A stretch of 64,000 nucleotides of DNA from SABI01 sp963678555 (GCA_963678555.2 CAXXJA010000002.1:744001-808000); one strand, 5' to 3'; counted from the stretch's first letter, positions 1-9,357 are shown. Numbers and translations: made by a program. Notes: a model not told the origin generated them from the sequence alone.

Positions 1-1
1 G

Positions 2-520
2 AAGGAGGTGCTGAGCGGAAGGAGGCAGAAGATCATCCTGACACGTCCGGTGGTGGAGGCGGGGGAAAACCTCGGCTTCCTGCCGGGAGACCTCAACCAG
101 AAGCTTTCTCCCTATCTCCTTCCTATCTACGATGCAATGGAATTCCTGGTATCGAGACCGGTTCTGAAGAGGCTCGAGGAGAGCGGGGCGATTGAGAGTG
201 CGCCGCTTGCCTATATGAGAGGTAGATCGTTCAACAATGCATTCGTTCTCCTTGATGAGGCACAGAACACCACGACACAGCAGATGAAGATGTTTCTCAC
301 CCGCCTGGGTGAGCATTCCAAAGCCGTGGTCACCGGTGATATCACCCAGATAGATCTTCCCGGACGGGAGCGTTCAGGTCTTGTGCATGCCCGCTCCATT
401 CTTCATACTGTATCAGATATCGGCTTTATCGAGTTTCATCAGACAGATGTGGTGAGAAGCCGACTCGTACAGAACATCATACGTGCATATGAACAGGAGA
501 ACCATGGTACAGACAGGTAA
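2..520 (+). CDS. phoH: PhoH-family ATPase, C-terminal part (5' end outside window)
   Basis: The reading frame is open from the first bases of the window, so the gene starts upstream; about 172 C-terminal residues are present. The Walker B-like stretch FVLLDEAQNT and the following TGDITQIDLP and RSGL segments are the typical C-terminal half of PhoH-family P-loop ATPases, which are linked to RNA metabolism and phosphate starvation. The Walker A motif must lie upstream. The 3' end overlaps the start of pgpH. PhoH next to a 7TM-HD protein and YbeY is a common bacterial arrangement. The family is secure; the biochemical role of PhoH is poorly defined. Confidence 0.93.
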   Translation, partial: KEVLSGRRQKIILTRPVVEAGENLGFLPGDLNQKLSPYLLPIYDAMEFLVSRPVLKRLEESGAIESAPLAYMRGRSFNNAFVLLDEAQNTTTQQMKMFLTRLGEHSKAVVTGDITQIDLPGRERSGLVHARSILHTVSDIGFIEFHQTDVVRSRLVQNIIRAYEQENHGTDR

Positions 521-2648
521 CAGCCGACACCGGCACCCCTCACCAGCCTATTTCATCGCACAGTTCCTTCTCATCACTCTCATCGTGATCCTGGCTGTTG
601 TGATCCCCTCGATGTATCATTCGAATACCGAGATGGTCGTCACCCGGATTAACAATCAGTTCGCTGCAGGGGACATCGCCCCGTTTGATATCGTCGCCAC
701 CCACACGTTTTACTATCTCGATGATCAGGCGACCGCACGGGCCGAAAAAGAGGCACTTCAGAACACACTCCCACGCTTCTATTTTTCCCTCCTCGATACA
801 GAACAGAACCTCCTGACCATGAAACAGAAGATTGAGGAGAGGATCCTCACAGACATTGAGGATGAACAGCACAGAGGATACATTGAACGGATCCTGTATG
901 AACTGAGTGAAGAAATTCTGTCTAACGGTGTCTACGATGAACAGGAACTGTCAGAGGCGGTCTCACTCGGGTACTCCAAGGTACTCATCCAGGGAGCGGT
1001 GCGGTACCCGCCTGAACAGGATATATATATCAGAAACGTCGACACGCTGATGACAGCTGATTCGCTGGCAGAGTATGTGTTCTCCCGTCAGGACCTGTAT
1101 CAGCAGATGGGACTTCTTGAGGTGGTAAGGGAGTATGTGTCCATTGCACGTGAGACACTCACCGGCAATGTGCATTATGATGCTGTTGCCACCACACTAG
1201 AACAGGAACGGGCAGTCAGTTCCGTGGAACCGGTGATGGTACGTGTCACCGAGGGCGAACAGCTCATACAGAAGGATTCGGTCATCACAGAGGAGATGAT
1301 GAGGCGTGTTCTTGCCATGCAGCTCATCGTCCATCGCTATTCTTCCCAGCAGATATTCGGGAGAATCCTCTTTTCCCTCATCATCACCCTCAGCTCGGTC
1401 TATGCATTCTCGCAGGTGTTCATCCACATCAGACGGGGACGGCAGTATACGATGCTCTTCATGGCAGGTATCATCGTGACCCTCCTTCTCACCTTCGCGC
1501 TCATCTCTTCCCGTGCTGCACTCGCTGTTCAGTTCCTCGATCCTCTCCTGCCGGTCTTCTTTCTTCCTCTGTTCCTGTACGTTCTGACGGGAAAGAGACG
1601 TGCCGGCATGATAGCGGCGGTCGCACTTGCAGGGCTCATGAGTCTGTACGACCACACAACCCTGATGTCGTTCTTCTTCATCATTGCGGTGAACTTCATC
1701 AGCGTCTACTTCATACGCTATGTATCCAGACGAATCGACATGATTGCGCAGTGGCTTCTTACAATCGTGTCCTCATCGACGGTGCTGCTGATCCTCATAC
1801 TGGTCGAGGGGCTTTCTCTCAGGAATTCCGGACTATCCATTGCACTGCTCAGCGCGAACATCACTCTGAGTTATGTCTTTCTCGCCTTCCTCCTTCCGCT
1901 GCTGGAACTGCTGTTCAATGCACCGACCCCGTTCCGGCTTCGGGAGCTCTCATCTTCGAACGCGCCTGTCCTGCTTGCACTTGCCTCACACGCCCCGGGG
2001 ACCCATGCACATTCACTTAATGTGGCAGAATTCGCCCAGGCGGCTGCACAGGCAGTACAGGCGGATGATCAACTTGCCTATGTCGGTGGTCTCTATCATG
2101 ACATAGGGAAGCAGGAGCACCCGGAGTATTTCGTCGAAAATCAGAAGGACCAGAACAAGCATGACGAGCTGAAGGCATCGCTCTCCGTGGCGATCATCAA
2201 GAGTCATGTTAAGCTGGGAGTAGAACGGGGACGTGAAGCGAAACTTCCACAGGAGATCATCGATATCATATATCAGCATCATGGCACGGACATCATACAG
2301 ATCTTCTATCAGGAGGCTATGAAAGAGGCTGCTTCCGACAAGAACTCCACCGGCATCACCGCTCATGAGTATTCGTACAACAATGAGATACCCCAGACGA
2401 AAGAAGCGGCCATTGTCATGATCGCCGACAGTGTCGAGGCTGCCAGCAGATCGGTGAAGAAACCCTCCCACAAACGGTACGAGAACCTTGTCAGATCTGT
2501 GGTGAACGGGAAAATCGAGCGTGGACAGCTCGCAGCGAGCATGCTTACAATGAACGAGCTCGAACTGATCACCACCTCACTGATCCATGCCATCACAGCA
2601 AAGAACCATATCAGGATGCAATACCCCAAGGATACAACCGAGGAATAA
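504..2648 (+). CDS. pgpH: 7TM-HD family cyclic-di-AMP phosphodiesterase (PgpH/YqfF-like)
   Basis: A membrane protein of about 714 residues. It has an N-terminal membrane segment (about 14-35), a large extracytoplasmic 7TMR-HDED-type domain, a cluster of hydrophobic segments at about 285-475, and a cytoplasmic HD domain with HAH near residue 502 and HDIGK near 532. Listeria PgpH of this architecture hydrolyses c-di-AMP to pApA; the same activity is inferred here. I chose ATG 504 because AGGAG lies just upstream; an in-frame GTG at 483 lies inside phoH and looks less likely. The gene overlaps phoH by 17 nt and is followed directly by ybeY. Confidence 0.92.
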   Translation: MVQTGNSRHRHPSPAYFIAQFLLITLIVILAVVIPSMYHSNTEMVVTRINNQFAAGDIAPFDIVATHTFYYLDDQATARAEKEALQNTLPRFYFSLLDTEQNLLTMKQKIEERILTDIEDEQHRGYIERILYELSEEILSNGVYDEQELSEAVSLGYSKVLIQGAVRYPPEQDIYIRNVDTLMTADSLAEYVFSRQDLYQQMGLLEVVREYVSIARETLTGNVHYDAVATTLEQERAVSSVEPVMVRVTEGEQLIQKDSVITEEMMRRVLAMQLIVHRYSSQQIFGRILFSLIITLSSVYAFSQVFIHIRRGRQYTMLFMAGIIVTLLLTFALISSRAALAVQFLDPLLPVFFLPLFLYVLTGKRRAGMIAAVALAGLMSLYDHTTLMSFFFIIAVNFISVYFIRYVSRRIDMIAQWLLTIVSSSTVLLILILVEGLSLRNSGLSIALLSANITLSYVFLAFLLPLLELLFNAPTPFRLRELSSSNAPVLLALASHAPGTHAHSLNVAEFAQAAAQAVQADDQLAYVGGLYHDIGKQEHPEYFVENQKDQNKHDELKASLSVAIIKSHVKLGVERGREAKLPQEIIDIIYQHHGTDIIQIFYQEAMKEAASDKNSTGITAHEYSYNNEIPQTKEAAIVMIADSVEAASRSVKKPSHKRYENLVRSVVNGKIERGQLAASMLTMNELELITTSLIHAITAKNHIRMQYPKDTTEE

Positions 2649-2649
2649 T

Positions 2650-3111
2650 ATGATAACTATTCAGGTACATTACAGCGAAGAGGAGATCCCTCCGGGAATG
2701 AACGAGGAGAGAGTCAGATTGATCTGCAACACGGCAGGCGCCTACGTCGACCTTGATGGCGAGATCGATATCTCCTTCATTTCCCGCGAGACAATGAGTG
2801 AACTCAACAGGACCTACAGAGGAAAGGACGGGAGTACCGATATTCTCTCTTTTGCCACCTTCGACACCGAGGAGGACTTTCCGAGTCCCGAGAGTGACAG
2901 CTACCTCGGCGAACTGATCATCTCCATTTCGGATGTTCTCGACAACTGCTCCTATTTTTCGGTTGACCCCGACAACGAACTCATACGAATATTAGTACAC
3001 GGTATGCTGCATCTCAAAGGGTATGACCATGAAACCAATGATGAGGATGAACCGATGCTGATTGAACAGGAGAGGGTTGTGGAGCTGATCGCGAAGGAGC
3101 TTGCAAGGTGA
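2650..3111 (+). CDS. ybeY: YbeY endoribonuclease / 16S rRNA maturation factor
   Basis: 153 residues, normal for YbeY, a single-domain zinc-dependent RNase needed for 16S rRNA 3'-end maturation and ribosome quality control. The zinc-binding signature HGMLHLKGYDH is complete near residues 117-127, and the TDILSF segment typical of the family is present near residue 70. The start ATG 2650 is preceded by GAGGAATA; a longer in-frame ORF upstream would read back into pgpH and is not supported. The gene follows the pgpH stop by one base, so the two are probably translationally coupled. Confidence 0.95.
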   Translation: MITIQVHYSEEEIPPGMNEERVRLICNTAGAYVDLDGEIDISFISRETMSELNRTYRGKDGSTDILSFATFDTEEDFPSPESDSYLGELIISISDVLDNCSYFSVDPDNELIRILVHGMLHLKGYDHETNDEDEPMLIEQERVVELIAKELAR

Positions 3112-3119
3112 AGGGGAAG

Positions 3120-3896
3120 ATGACGAATGTGAATAGACTTACAGAGATTCTTGCGCGTCTGTTCCGTGGTGAACGGGAAGGTGACACGGTCCAGATGATT
3201 GAAGAGAAACGTTCCATGATCGAGGGAGTAGAAGAACTTGAGGAGACGATGGTGAAGGAGGTGATGGTCCCCCGCATTGATGTACAGTTCATCAGCGAGG
3301 AACTCTCACTGAGCGAACTGTATGATCTGATCCGCGAAGAAGGCTTTTCCCGCTATCCGGTATTCCTCGATACGATCGATAATGTCGTAGGCGTGCTGTA
3401 TGTGAAGGACCTCATCACTGCCAGTCAGGGTGAACCCTTCGAGATACGCCATCATATGAGAAAACCCTATTTCGTTCCCGAGAGCAAACGCCTTGATGAA
3501 CTGCTGAGGGAATTCAAGAAGAGAAAGGTCCATATCGCCATAGCCATCGATGAATACGGTGGAGTCAGCGGGATCGTCACTATGGAGGATATCCTTGAAG
3601 TGATTGTCGGAGAGATACAGGATGAGTTCGATGACGATGAGGATGATCAGATCATAGAGATGGGGCAGGGGATCTACCTGTGTGATGCCAGAACGAGTAT
3701 CGATGACATCAACGAACGCCTTGGACTCTCACTTCCCGATGAGGAGACCGAAACGATAGGAGGCTTCGTATTCGAACAGTTCGGCCGTATACCGAACAAC
3801 CAGGAGAAGGTCACCTATGAATCCATTGATTTCATTGTGCAGGAAATAGATGGTCACAAGATCAATAGTGTGAAGATAGTGATGAAGAATCGATAA
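3120..3896 (+). CDS. CorC/HlyC-type CBS-domain protein (transporter-associated)
   Basis: About 258 residues: a short N-terminal region, a CBS pair (roughly 46-165, starting at VMVPRIDV), and a C-terminal CorC_HlyC domain from about residue 178, including the GGFVFEQFGRIP segment. There is no DUF21 membrane domain, so this is the short soluble form typified by CorC, associated in enterobacteria with Mg2+/Co2+ efflux. Next to ybeY this form is often called YbeX. ATG 3120 is chosen over GTG 3108 because AAGGGGAAG lies in front of it. It is the last gene of the phoH operon; gap starts from its own promoter. Confidence 0.9.
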   Translation: MTNVNRLTEILARLFRGEREGDTVQMIEEKRSMIEGVEELEETMVKEVMVPRIDVQFISEELSLSELYDLIREEGFSRYPVFLDTIDNVVGVLYVKDLITASQGEPFEIRHHMRKPYFVPESKRLDELLREFKKRKVHIAIAIDEYGGVSGIVTMEDILEVIVGEIQDEFDDDEDDQIIEMGQGIYLCDARTSIDDINERLGLSLPDEETETIGGFVFEQFGRIPNNQEKVTYESIDFIVQEIDGHKINSVKIVMKNR

Positions 3897-3945
3897 AAAA
3901 GTATTGTTTTGTTCATGGAAACCTTTAGGAAATGGTCATCCTTCG

Positions 3946-3975
3946 TTGACTCTCTCTATGATTCTTCAGTATACT
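3946..3975 (+). promoter_or_regulatory. Sigma70-type promoter for the gap operon
   Basis: TTGACT (3946-3951), an 18-nt spacer, then TATACT (3970-3975), about 38 nt upstream of the gap start codon. Both hexamers match the consensus at 5 of 6 positions, and the position in the corC-gap gap fits independent transcription of the glycolytic operon. Confidence 0.8.
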
Positions 3976-4013
3976 AACCGCGATATATACCTAGTATGGA
4001 GGATAAAATAATT

Positions 4014-5018
4014 ATGAAAATTGCTATCAATGGCTTTGGTAGAATCGGAAGGAACGTGTTCAAGGTTGCCTTCGAAGACAAGAACATCGAAATCATGGCT
4101 ATCAACGACCTTACTGATCCGAAGACCCTGGCTCATCTGCTCAAGTACGACTCAACCTACGGCGTATACGGAAAGAACGTCGAAGCAAAGGAAGATGCTA
4201 TCGTCGTCGATGGTACTGAGATCAAGATTCTTGCAGTGAGAAACCCTGCAGAACTTCCCTGGAAGGAAATGGGAGTAGACATTGCCATCGAATCTACCGG
4301 TGTGTTTGCAACTGCAGAAGGTCCTCGAGGCGGTTACAAGGATCATATCAAAGCTGGAGCAAAGAAGGTTATCCTCACAGTCCCCTCAAAGGATGCTATC
4401 GATCAGACGGTAGTACTCGGTGTCAATGATGACCAGATCGACAAATCGCTTCTCGCATACTCGAACGCATCCTGTACGACAAACTGCCTTGCCCCTGTTG
4501 CAAAGGTACTCAACGACTCCTTCGGCATAGAAAGAGGTCTCATGACCACCGTACACGCATTCACAAACGACCAGGTGACTCTTGATATGCCTCATAGTGA
4601 TCTGAGAAGAGCACGTGCTGCTTCACTCTCGATTATTCCTACCACTACCGGCGCAGCTCGGGCAGTAGCCAAGGTCATTCCCGCACTCGAAGGTAAACTC
4701 AACGGCGGTGCCATGCGCGTTCCTGTTCCCACAGGAAGTATCGTTGACCTCACCGTTCTTCTCGAGAAGGACTGTACCGTTGAAGAACTCAACGCAGCTA
4801 TCAAGGCAGCAGCTGACGGACCGATGAAGGGTATCCTTGAATACACCGAGGATCCCATTGTATCCTCAGACGTAAGAGGGAACTCGCACTCTTCGATCTT
4901 CGATTCAGCTCTTACGATGAAGATGGGACCGAAGTTCTTCAAGATCATGAGCTGGTACGACAACGAAATGGGGTACTCGAACCGTGTTGTTGACCTTGCA
5001 AAGAAGCTTGCTGACTGA
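4014..5018 (+). CDS. gap: Type I glyceraldehyde-3-phosphate dehydrogenase
   Basis: A cytosolic glycolytic enzyme converting glyceraldehyde-3-phosphate, NAD+ and phosphate to 1,3-bisphosphoglycerate. About 334 residues. The Rossmann motif NGFGRIGRN is near residues 6-14, the catalytic segment SNASCTTN has its cysteine at about residue 154, and SWYDNEMGYSNR is near the C-terminus. ATG 4014 is used (MKIAINGFG) with GGAGG 11 nt before it; ATG 3996 would add six residues and lies in front of that GGAGG. First gene of gap-pgk-tpiA-secG. A hairpin between gap and pgk may make gap more abundant than its downstream partners. Confidence 0.97.
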   Translation: MKIAINGFGRIGRNVFKVAFEDKNIEIMAINDLTDPKTLAHLLKYDSTYGVYGKNVEAKEDAIVVDGTEIKILAVRNPAELPWKEMGVDIAIESTGVFATAEGPRGGYKDHIKAGAKKVILTVPSKDAIDQTVVLGVNDDQIDKSLLAYSNASCTTNCLAPVAKVLNDSFGIERGLMTTVHAFTNDQVTLDMPHSDLRRARAASLSIIPTTTGAARAVAKVIPALEGKLNGGAMRVPVPTGSIVDLTVLLEKDCTVEELNAAIKAAADGPMKGILEYTEDPIVSSDVRGNSHSSIFDSALTMKMGPKFFKIMSWYDNEMGYSNRVVDLAKKLAD

Positions 5019-5049
5019 TCAGATCTTCTTTCTAATCGGATAGAATCCC

Positions 5050-5080
5050 ACGCACTCCCCGTCATGTGGGAGTGCGTTTT
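5050..5080 (+). terminator. Intercistronic terminator/attenuator between gap and pgk
   Basis: A perfect 10-bp stem (5050-5059 with 5068-5077), an 8-nt loop and a short T run. It ends 20 nt before the pgk start, whose ribosome site AAGGAG is at 5090-5095. There is no obvious new promoter between hairpin and pgk, so it probably gives partial termination, or protects the gap mRNA 3' end. Confidence 0.8.
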
Positions 5081-5100
5081 ATCTTGTACAAGGAGTCTTC

Positions 5101-6282
5101 ATGAACGTACACACAGTCAAAGACATTGACCTTACCAATAAACGAGTCCTCATTCGGGTAGATTTCAATGTACCCGTCAAGGATGGCCTCGTAACCGATG
5201 ATACGAGGATCGTCAAAGCTCTCGATACCGTCAACTATATACTCTCCCAGAAAGGTACCTCACTTGTTGTCATGAGCCATTTTGGAAGACCCAAGGGGCA
5301 GAAGAACAGCGATTACAGCATGGCTCCCATTGCCAGACGGTTCAGCGACCTGCTCGGCAGAGAGGTTATCCTGGCAAAGGATGTCATCGGTGATGAGGTT
5401 GCTTCTCAGGTCAAGGCACTAAAAAGCGGTGATGTCCTTCTGCTTGAGAACGTCAGATTTTACCCTGAAGAGGAGAAAAATGACCCGGAATTCTCAAAGA
5501 CACTGGCCTCCTACGGTGATGTCTATATCAATGATGCATTCGGCACCGCTCATAGAGCCCATGCTTCCACCGAGGGTGTTGCACACTACCTGCCATCAGC
5601 AGCCGGCCTTCTCATCGAGAAGGAGGTTCAGTTCTTCGCACCGCTATTGAGTAATCCTGCCAAGCCGTTCGTCGCCATCATCGGCGGTTCTAAGGTTTCA
5701 AGCAAGATCACCGTTCTCGAGTCCCTCGTGAAGACCTGTGATACCATTGTTATAGCAGGAGGAATGGCGTATACCTTCCTTAAGGTCCAGGGACATGCTA
5801 TCGGCAAATCTCTGCTCGAAGAGGATTACCTTGATACAGCCGCATCCTTCCTCAAGAAAGCACAAGAGAAGGGTGTTCAGGTAATTCTGCCGCTCGACCA
5901 CATCGGGGCTGAGAGCTTTGATGAGCATGCTGCACCGGTAGTGATCGACTCCGTCGATATCCCCGACAATCTTATCGGTATGGATGTCGGAGAGAAGACG
6001 CTCGCCGCTGTAGAGAAGGAACTGAAAAAGGCTTCCAGTATCGTGTGGAACGGTCCGATGGGAGTGTTTGAATTCGCTTCCTTCGCCAATGGCACGAAAA
6101 TGGTCGCTGAGATGGTCGCTTCCTGTTCAGGAACGACTGTCGTCGGAGGGGGAGACTCGGTCGCTGCAGTCAACACCTTCGGCTTTGCTGACAGAATCGA
6201 TCACGTAAGTACCGGTGGAGGTGCTTCCCTCGAATTCCTCGAAGGGAAGATCCTGCCCGGAATCAAAGCTCTGGAGAAATAA
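5101..6282 (+). CDS. pgk: Phosphoglycerate kinase
   Basis: 393 residues, normal for bacterial PGK, which transfers phosphate from 1,3-bisphosphoglycerate to ADP. Visible family marks are RVDFNVPV near residue 19, the SHFGRPKG loop near 60, GGSKVSSK near 198, WNGPMGVFE near 317 and the nucleotide-loop GGGDSVAA near 350. The start ATG 5101 has AAGGAG six nucleotides upstream. Second gene of the glycolytic operon; tpiA follows by one base, which suggests coupled expression. Confidence 0.98.
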   Translation: MNVHTVKDIDLTNKRVLIRVDFNVPVKDGLVTDDTRIVKALDTVNYILSQKGTSLVVMSHFGRPKGQKNSDYSMAPIARRFSDLLGREVILAKDVIGDEVASQVKALKSGDVLLLENVRFYPEEEKNDPEFSKTLASYGDVYINDAFGTAHRAHASTEGVAHYLPSAAGLLIEKEVQFFAPLLSNPAKPFVAIIGGSKVSSKITVLESLVKTCDTIVIAGGMAYTFLKVQGHAIGKSLLEEDYLDTAASFLKKAQEKGVQVILPLDHIGAESFDEHAAPVVIDSVDIPDNLIGMDVGEKTLAAVEKELKKASSIVWNGPMGVFEFASFANGTKMVAEMVASCSGTTVVGGGDSVAAVNTFGFADRIDHVSTGGGASLEFLEGKILPGIKALEK

Positions 6283-6283
6283 C

Positions 6284-7042
6284 ATGAGAAATGTATGTAT
6301 CGCAGGAAACTGGAAAATGAACATGACCCCTTCACAGGGTAAGGACTTTGCCTCGCAGCTTATCCATGCTGCCTCAAAGGCGGCTGATCATGAGACGGTT
6401 GTGGTGGCCCCTCCGTTCATCACCATCCCGGCTGTTGTCGAAGCTGTCAGGAACTCCTCCATCAAGGTGGCTGCACAGAATATGAGCGATCAGGTCAGCG
6501 GAGCCTATACCGGTGAAGTGTCGGCCGATATGCTTCTGGATGCAGGTGTCACCTATGTGATTCTCGGTCACTCGGAACGCCGTGCGCTGTACGGTGAGAA
6601 TGATGCGTTCATCAACAGAAAGGTTCGCTATGCACTGGAGAAGGGACTCAAAGTAATCCTCTGTGTCGGCGAAACACTGGAAGAACGGGAAGCGGGGAAC
6701 CTGGAGCAGGTCCTTCTTACTCAGGTGACTGAAGGTCTTAAGGATGTCTCGGCATCTCAGATGGATGATGTGATCATCGCCTATGAACCGGTATGGGCTA
6801 TCGGCACCGGAAAGACTGCCACTGCAGATGATGCGAACAGTGCTCATGCCTATATCCGCGGTGTTGTTGCAGATATCCTCAGTGAAGATGTTGCCAATAA
6901 CCTCATAATACAGTATGGTGGTTCAGTGAAACCGAACAATGTGAAATCCCTTATGTCTATGGAACACATTGACGGAGCACTCGTCGGCGGCGCCTCGCTC
7001 ACTGTTGAGCAGTTTGCACCGATCGTGCAATTCAACGATTAA
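6284..7042 (+). CDS. tpiA: Triosephosphate isomerase
   Basis: 252 residues, interconverting dihydroxyacetone phosphate and glyceraldehyde-3-phosphate. The catalytic lysine lies in GNWKMN (K11), the histidine in LGHSERR (about H96) and the glutamate in YEPVWAIGTGK (about E168); the phosphate-gripping YGGSV segment is present near the C-terminus. ATG 6284 is chosen because it gives the standard N-terminus and lies just after the pgk stop with GGAG inside the pgk end. A longer ORF beginning at 6215 overlaps pgk and is an artefact of the open frame. Confidence 0.98.
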   Translation: MRNVCIAGNWKMNMTPSQGKDFASQLIHAASKAADHETVVVAPPFITIPAVVEAVRNSSIKVAAQNMSDQVSGAYTGEVSADMLLDAGVTYVILGHSERRALYGENDAFINRKVRYALEKGLKVILCVGETLEEREAGNLEQVLLTQVTEGLKDVSASQMDDVIIAYEPVWAIGTGKTATADDANSAHAYIRGVVADILSEDVANNLIIQYGGSVKPNNVKSLMSMEHIDGALVGGASLTVEQFAPIVQFND

Positions 7043-7054
7043 TTGGAGACCACA

Positions 7055-7381
7055 ATGGGTATCATCAGCATTATTCTTCTTGTCATTTTCGTTATCGCTG
7101 CTCTCCTCCTTATTCTTCTCGTTGCTCTTCAGAGTGACGGAAGTTCCGGTCTTGGAGGTGTCTTCGGTGGTGGAAGTGATTCAACGTTCGGAGGCCAGGG
7201 AAGTAAGGTTCTCACGAAGATCACCGCTATTGTAGGCGGTTCGTTTCTCGTCATTGCCCTGCTGCTTGCAGTGATTAACAAAGGACCGGGAGCAGACACC
7301 CTTCTTAACAGTGTCACGACCGATCAGGTTCAGGCAACCACTGAATGGTGGAATGACGCTGCAGAAGCACCTCAGGAATAG
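7055..7381 (+). CDS. secG: Preprotein translocase subunit SecG
   Basis: About 108 residues with the SecG layout: a first membrane segment (about 3-25), the conserved LLVALQSDGSSGLGGVFGGG linker with its glycine-rich stretch, and a second membrane segment (about 55-75). SecG is the small stimulatory subunit of the SecYEG channel. Linkage of secG to gap-pgk-tpiA is common in bacteria. ATG 7055 is chosen over TTG 7043 because TTGGAGA serves as the ribosome site before the ATG. The tail after the second membrane segment is longer and more acidic than in minimal SecG. Confidence 0.94.
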   Translation: MGIISIILLVIFVIAALLLILLVALQSDGSSGLGGVFGGGSDSTFGGQGSKVLTKITAIVGGSFLVIALLLAVINKGPGADTLLNSVTTDQVQATTEWWNDAAEAPQE

Positions 7382-7402
7382 TGTTCGTCAGAACTCTCAT
7401 AT

Positions 7403-7427
7403 AACCGCATAGTCTCTATGCGGTTTT
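7403..7427 (+). terminator. Intrinsic terminator after secG
   Basis: A 10-bp stem (7403-7412 with 7416-7425), a TCT loop and a T tract. It closes the gap-pgk-tpiA-secG operon. Confidence 0.85.
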
Positions 7428-7449
7428 GCTATTGGAAGGGAGGTCACAT

Positions 7450-7863
7450 ATGAAATCAGTAGTTCTGTATGCAGATAGCGGTCAGAAGACAACAGCAAAG
7501 GAATTGGCAAAGGCTCTCTCGAAAGGCATTCAGCAGCAGGGAGCGGAGTGTGACCTCATCGATGTGAAGCGTGACGGTGGTACACGCATAGCGATGTATC
7601 AGTATGTCGCGATTATCGCAACACCGACGAGCCTCTGGGGTGGAAAGATCGACCCGGTATTCTCCTCCTTTCTCAGACAGAACGGATCGGTTGCAGGCAA
7701 ACGATGTTCAGCGTTCGTCTCGAAACACTCGATCCGCAAAACGAAGACACTGCAGGCATTGTTCAAGGTGATGGAACAGGAGGGTATGTACCTGACCTAT
7801 TCTGACATTCTCACCAGTGCGTCACAGGCACAGGTGAGCGGTACGCACCTGAAACTCACCTGA
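7450..7863 (+). CDS. Flavodoxin-like fold protein
   Basis: 137 residues. The N-terminal VVLYADSGQKTTAK resembles the phosphate-binding loop of flavodoxins, and IATPTSLWGGKID resembles the second FMN-binding loop, but the usual aromatic residues around the isoalloxazine ring are not evident, so FMN binding is an inference. It could be a small electron carrier or a non-binding flavodoxin-fold protein. The start ATG 7450 has GGAAGGGAGG just upstream; the ORF upstream of it runs into the secG terminator. It begins the unit that runs through the parvulin, nusB, map and the phosphoribosyltransferase. Confidence 0.6.
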   Translation: MKSVVLYADSGQKTTAKELAKALSKGIQQQGAECDLIDVKRDGGTRIAMYQYVAIIATPTSLWGGKIDPVFSSFLRQNGSVAGKRCSAFVSKHSIRKTKTLQALFKVMEQEGMYLTYSDILTSASQAQVSGTHLKLT

Positions 7864-7882
7864 TACATAGGAGTACACATTC

Positions 7883-8938
7883 ATGAAAAAACGATTTACT
7901 ATCGGTATCATCCTGACCCTGATGATGGTACCATCACTGTTCAGTGCAGATACCAGTCCCGCAGCCACGGTGAACCTGATCAGAGAAGAGGTCATTACCT
8001 ATGACGAGCTCAGAAGCAGGGTTGAAGAGGAACAGATTCAGCTGGAGGCTTCAGGGAACACGACAGGTGCTGTTGACCCGACTCGGATACTCGATGTCAT
8101 GATAAATGACATTCTCGTCCTTCAGGGAGCTGAACGGGATGGATACCGCATCAGCGATGCACAGATCGAACAGGTTATCACACAGCAGAAGGCATCTTTG
8201 TCACAGCAGACGGGACAGACCATTACCGATGCACAGTATGAGATGAGCATCATGAACGTCTACGGCGTTACTCTGCCAGAGTTCAAGGCGATGCTTCGTG
8301 ATTCCTCCACAGTCGACCAGTACGTCAGGAACACACAGCAAAGTGTCATCAATGCATACGGAGAACCGACTGAAGAGGAGATCAATGCCTTTTTCAGAAC
8401 GAACCGTTCTCAATTCATGAACCCCGAGCTGGTCCGTCTGTCACATATCTTCATGCCTTTTGATGAAACTACGAAGGCAAGTGTGAAGAAGGAAATGGAT
8501 AAGGTCTCGCGATACATCAAGTATAACACCTATACCTTTGAGGAACTTGTTCCCAAGTACTCGAAGGATACCGAGAGTATCGACCGCGGCGGTGACATCG
8601 GCTGGCTCGCCTTTGATGATACCCAGATGCGCCAGGCCCTCGGTGCTGAGTTCTTTGACGCGGTGTTCGAACTCAGTCTGGGGAAACCGTCAGGGGTCCT
8701 CGAGTCAAACAGCGGGTATCATATTGTCAAAGTGATTACCCACACCGAACCGAAACTGCTCTCACTTACCGACAAGATCAATCCGGAGAGTTCGACGACA
8801 GTCAGGGAATACATCAGAAAAACACTGACCGACCGACTCAGACAGCAGGCCTATCTCAAGGGAATAGACTCACTCGTCTCAGACCTTCGCTCTCAGGCCG
8901 CTATCGATGTTTCCTATGAGGGAGAATCACTGCTGTGA
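7883..8938 (+). CDS. Secreted parvulin-type peptidyl-prolyl isomerase (SurA/PrsA-like)
   Basis: 351 residues with an N-terminal signal peptide (MKKRFTIGI... cleaved near FSA-DT), a SurA-like helical N-terminal region and one rotamase (PpiC) domain at about 178-285, marked by RLSHIFMPF, GGDIGW and GYHIVKV. It should act on proteins crossing the periplasm, such as outer-membrane barrels; this genome segment has several barrel clients plus BamA. The signal peptide lacks a lipobox, so it is soluble rather than a PrsA-type lipoprotein. The stop overlaps the nusB GTG start (GTGA). Confidence 0.85.
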   Translation: MKKRFTIGIILTLMMVPSLFSADTSPAATVNLIREEVITYDELRSRVEEEQIQLEASGNTTGAVDPTRILDVMINDILVLQGAERDGYRISDAQIEQVITQQKASLSQQTGQTITDAQYEMSIMNVYGVTLPEFKAMLRDSSTVDQYVRNTQQSVINAYGEPTEEEINAFFRTNRSQFMNPELVRLSHIFMPFDETTKASVKKEMDKVSRYIKYNTYTFEELVPKYSKDTESIDRGGDIGWLAFDDTQMRQALGAEFFDAVFELSLGKPSGVLESNSGYHIVKVITHTEPKLLSLTDKINPESSTTVREYIRKTLTDRLRQQAYLKGIDSLVSDLRSQAAIDVSYEGESLL

Positions 8939-9357
8939 GCAAACGACATGAAGGGAGAGAACTTGCTCTCACAACGCTCTATGCACTTGATTTCAACGGT
9001 GAGATTGAAACCGGGATCGTTCCTGATTCATTTCCTACCATCAATGCTGACGAACAGGACCAGATCGACACTGAGACTGCCCTGTTCGCGCGGTATCTCA
9101 TAGCCGGAACGTTGGAGAACCTGTCGACGATAGATGAGATGATCAGCAGATACAGTATCAATCGTCCTATCGAGAGAATCGATATCATCGACCGAAATAT
9201 TCTGCGCCTCAGCGTATTTTCTCTCCTTTTTGACAAGAAGATCCACTCTCGCGTCGTTATAACCGAAGCGGTGAAACTGTCGCAGGAGTACAGCAGGGAA
9301 GTGAACTATAAATTCATCAACGGAATCCTGGATTCCATGGAAAAACACAGATCATGA
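8935..9357 (+). CDS. nusB: Transcription antitermination factor NusB
   Basis: 140 residues. The N-terminal R-x-x-A-L-x-x-LYALDF helix and the C-terminal INRPIERIDIIDRNILRLSVF and KFINGILD segments are those of NusB, which with NusE binds boxA RNA and supports rRNA antitermination. GTG 8935 overlaps the preceding stop (GTGA), and the stop overlaps map (ATGA), so the three genes are probably translationally coupled. Confidence 0.93.
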   Translation: MSKRHEGRELALTTLYALDFNGEIETGIVPDSFPTINADEQDQIDTETALFARYLIAGTLENLSTIDEMISRYSINRPIERIDIIDRNILRLSVFSLLFDKKIHSRVVITEAVKLSQEYSREVNYKFINGILDSMEKHRS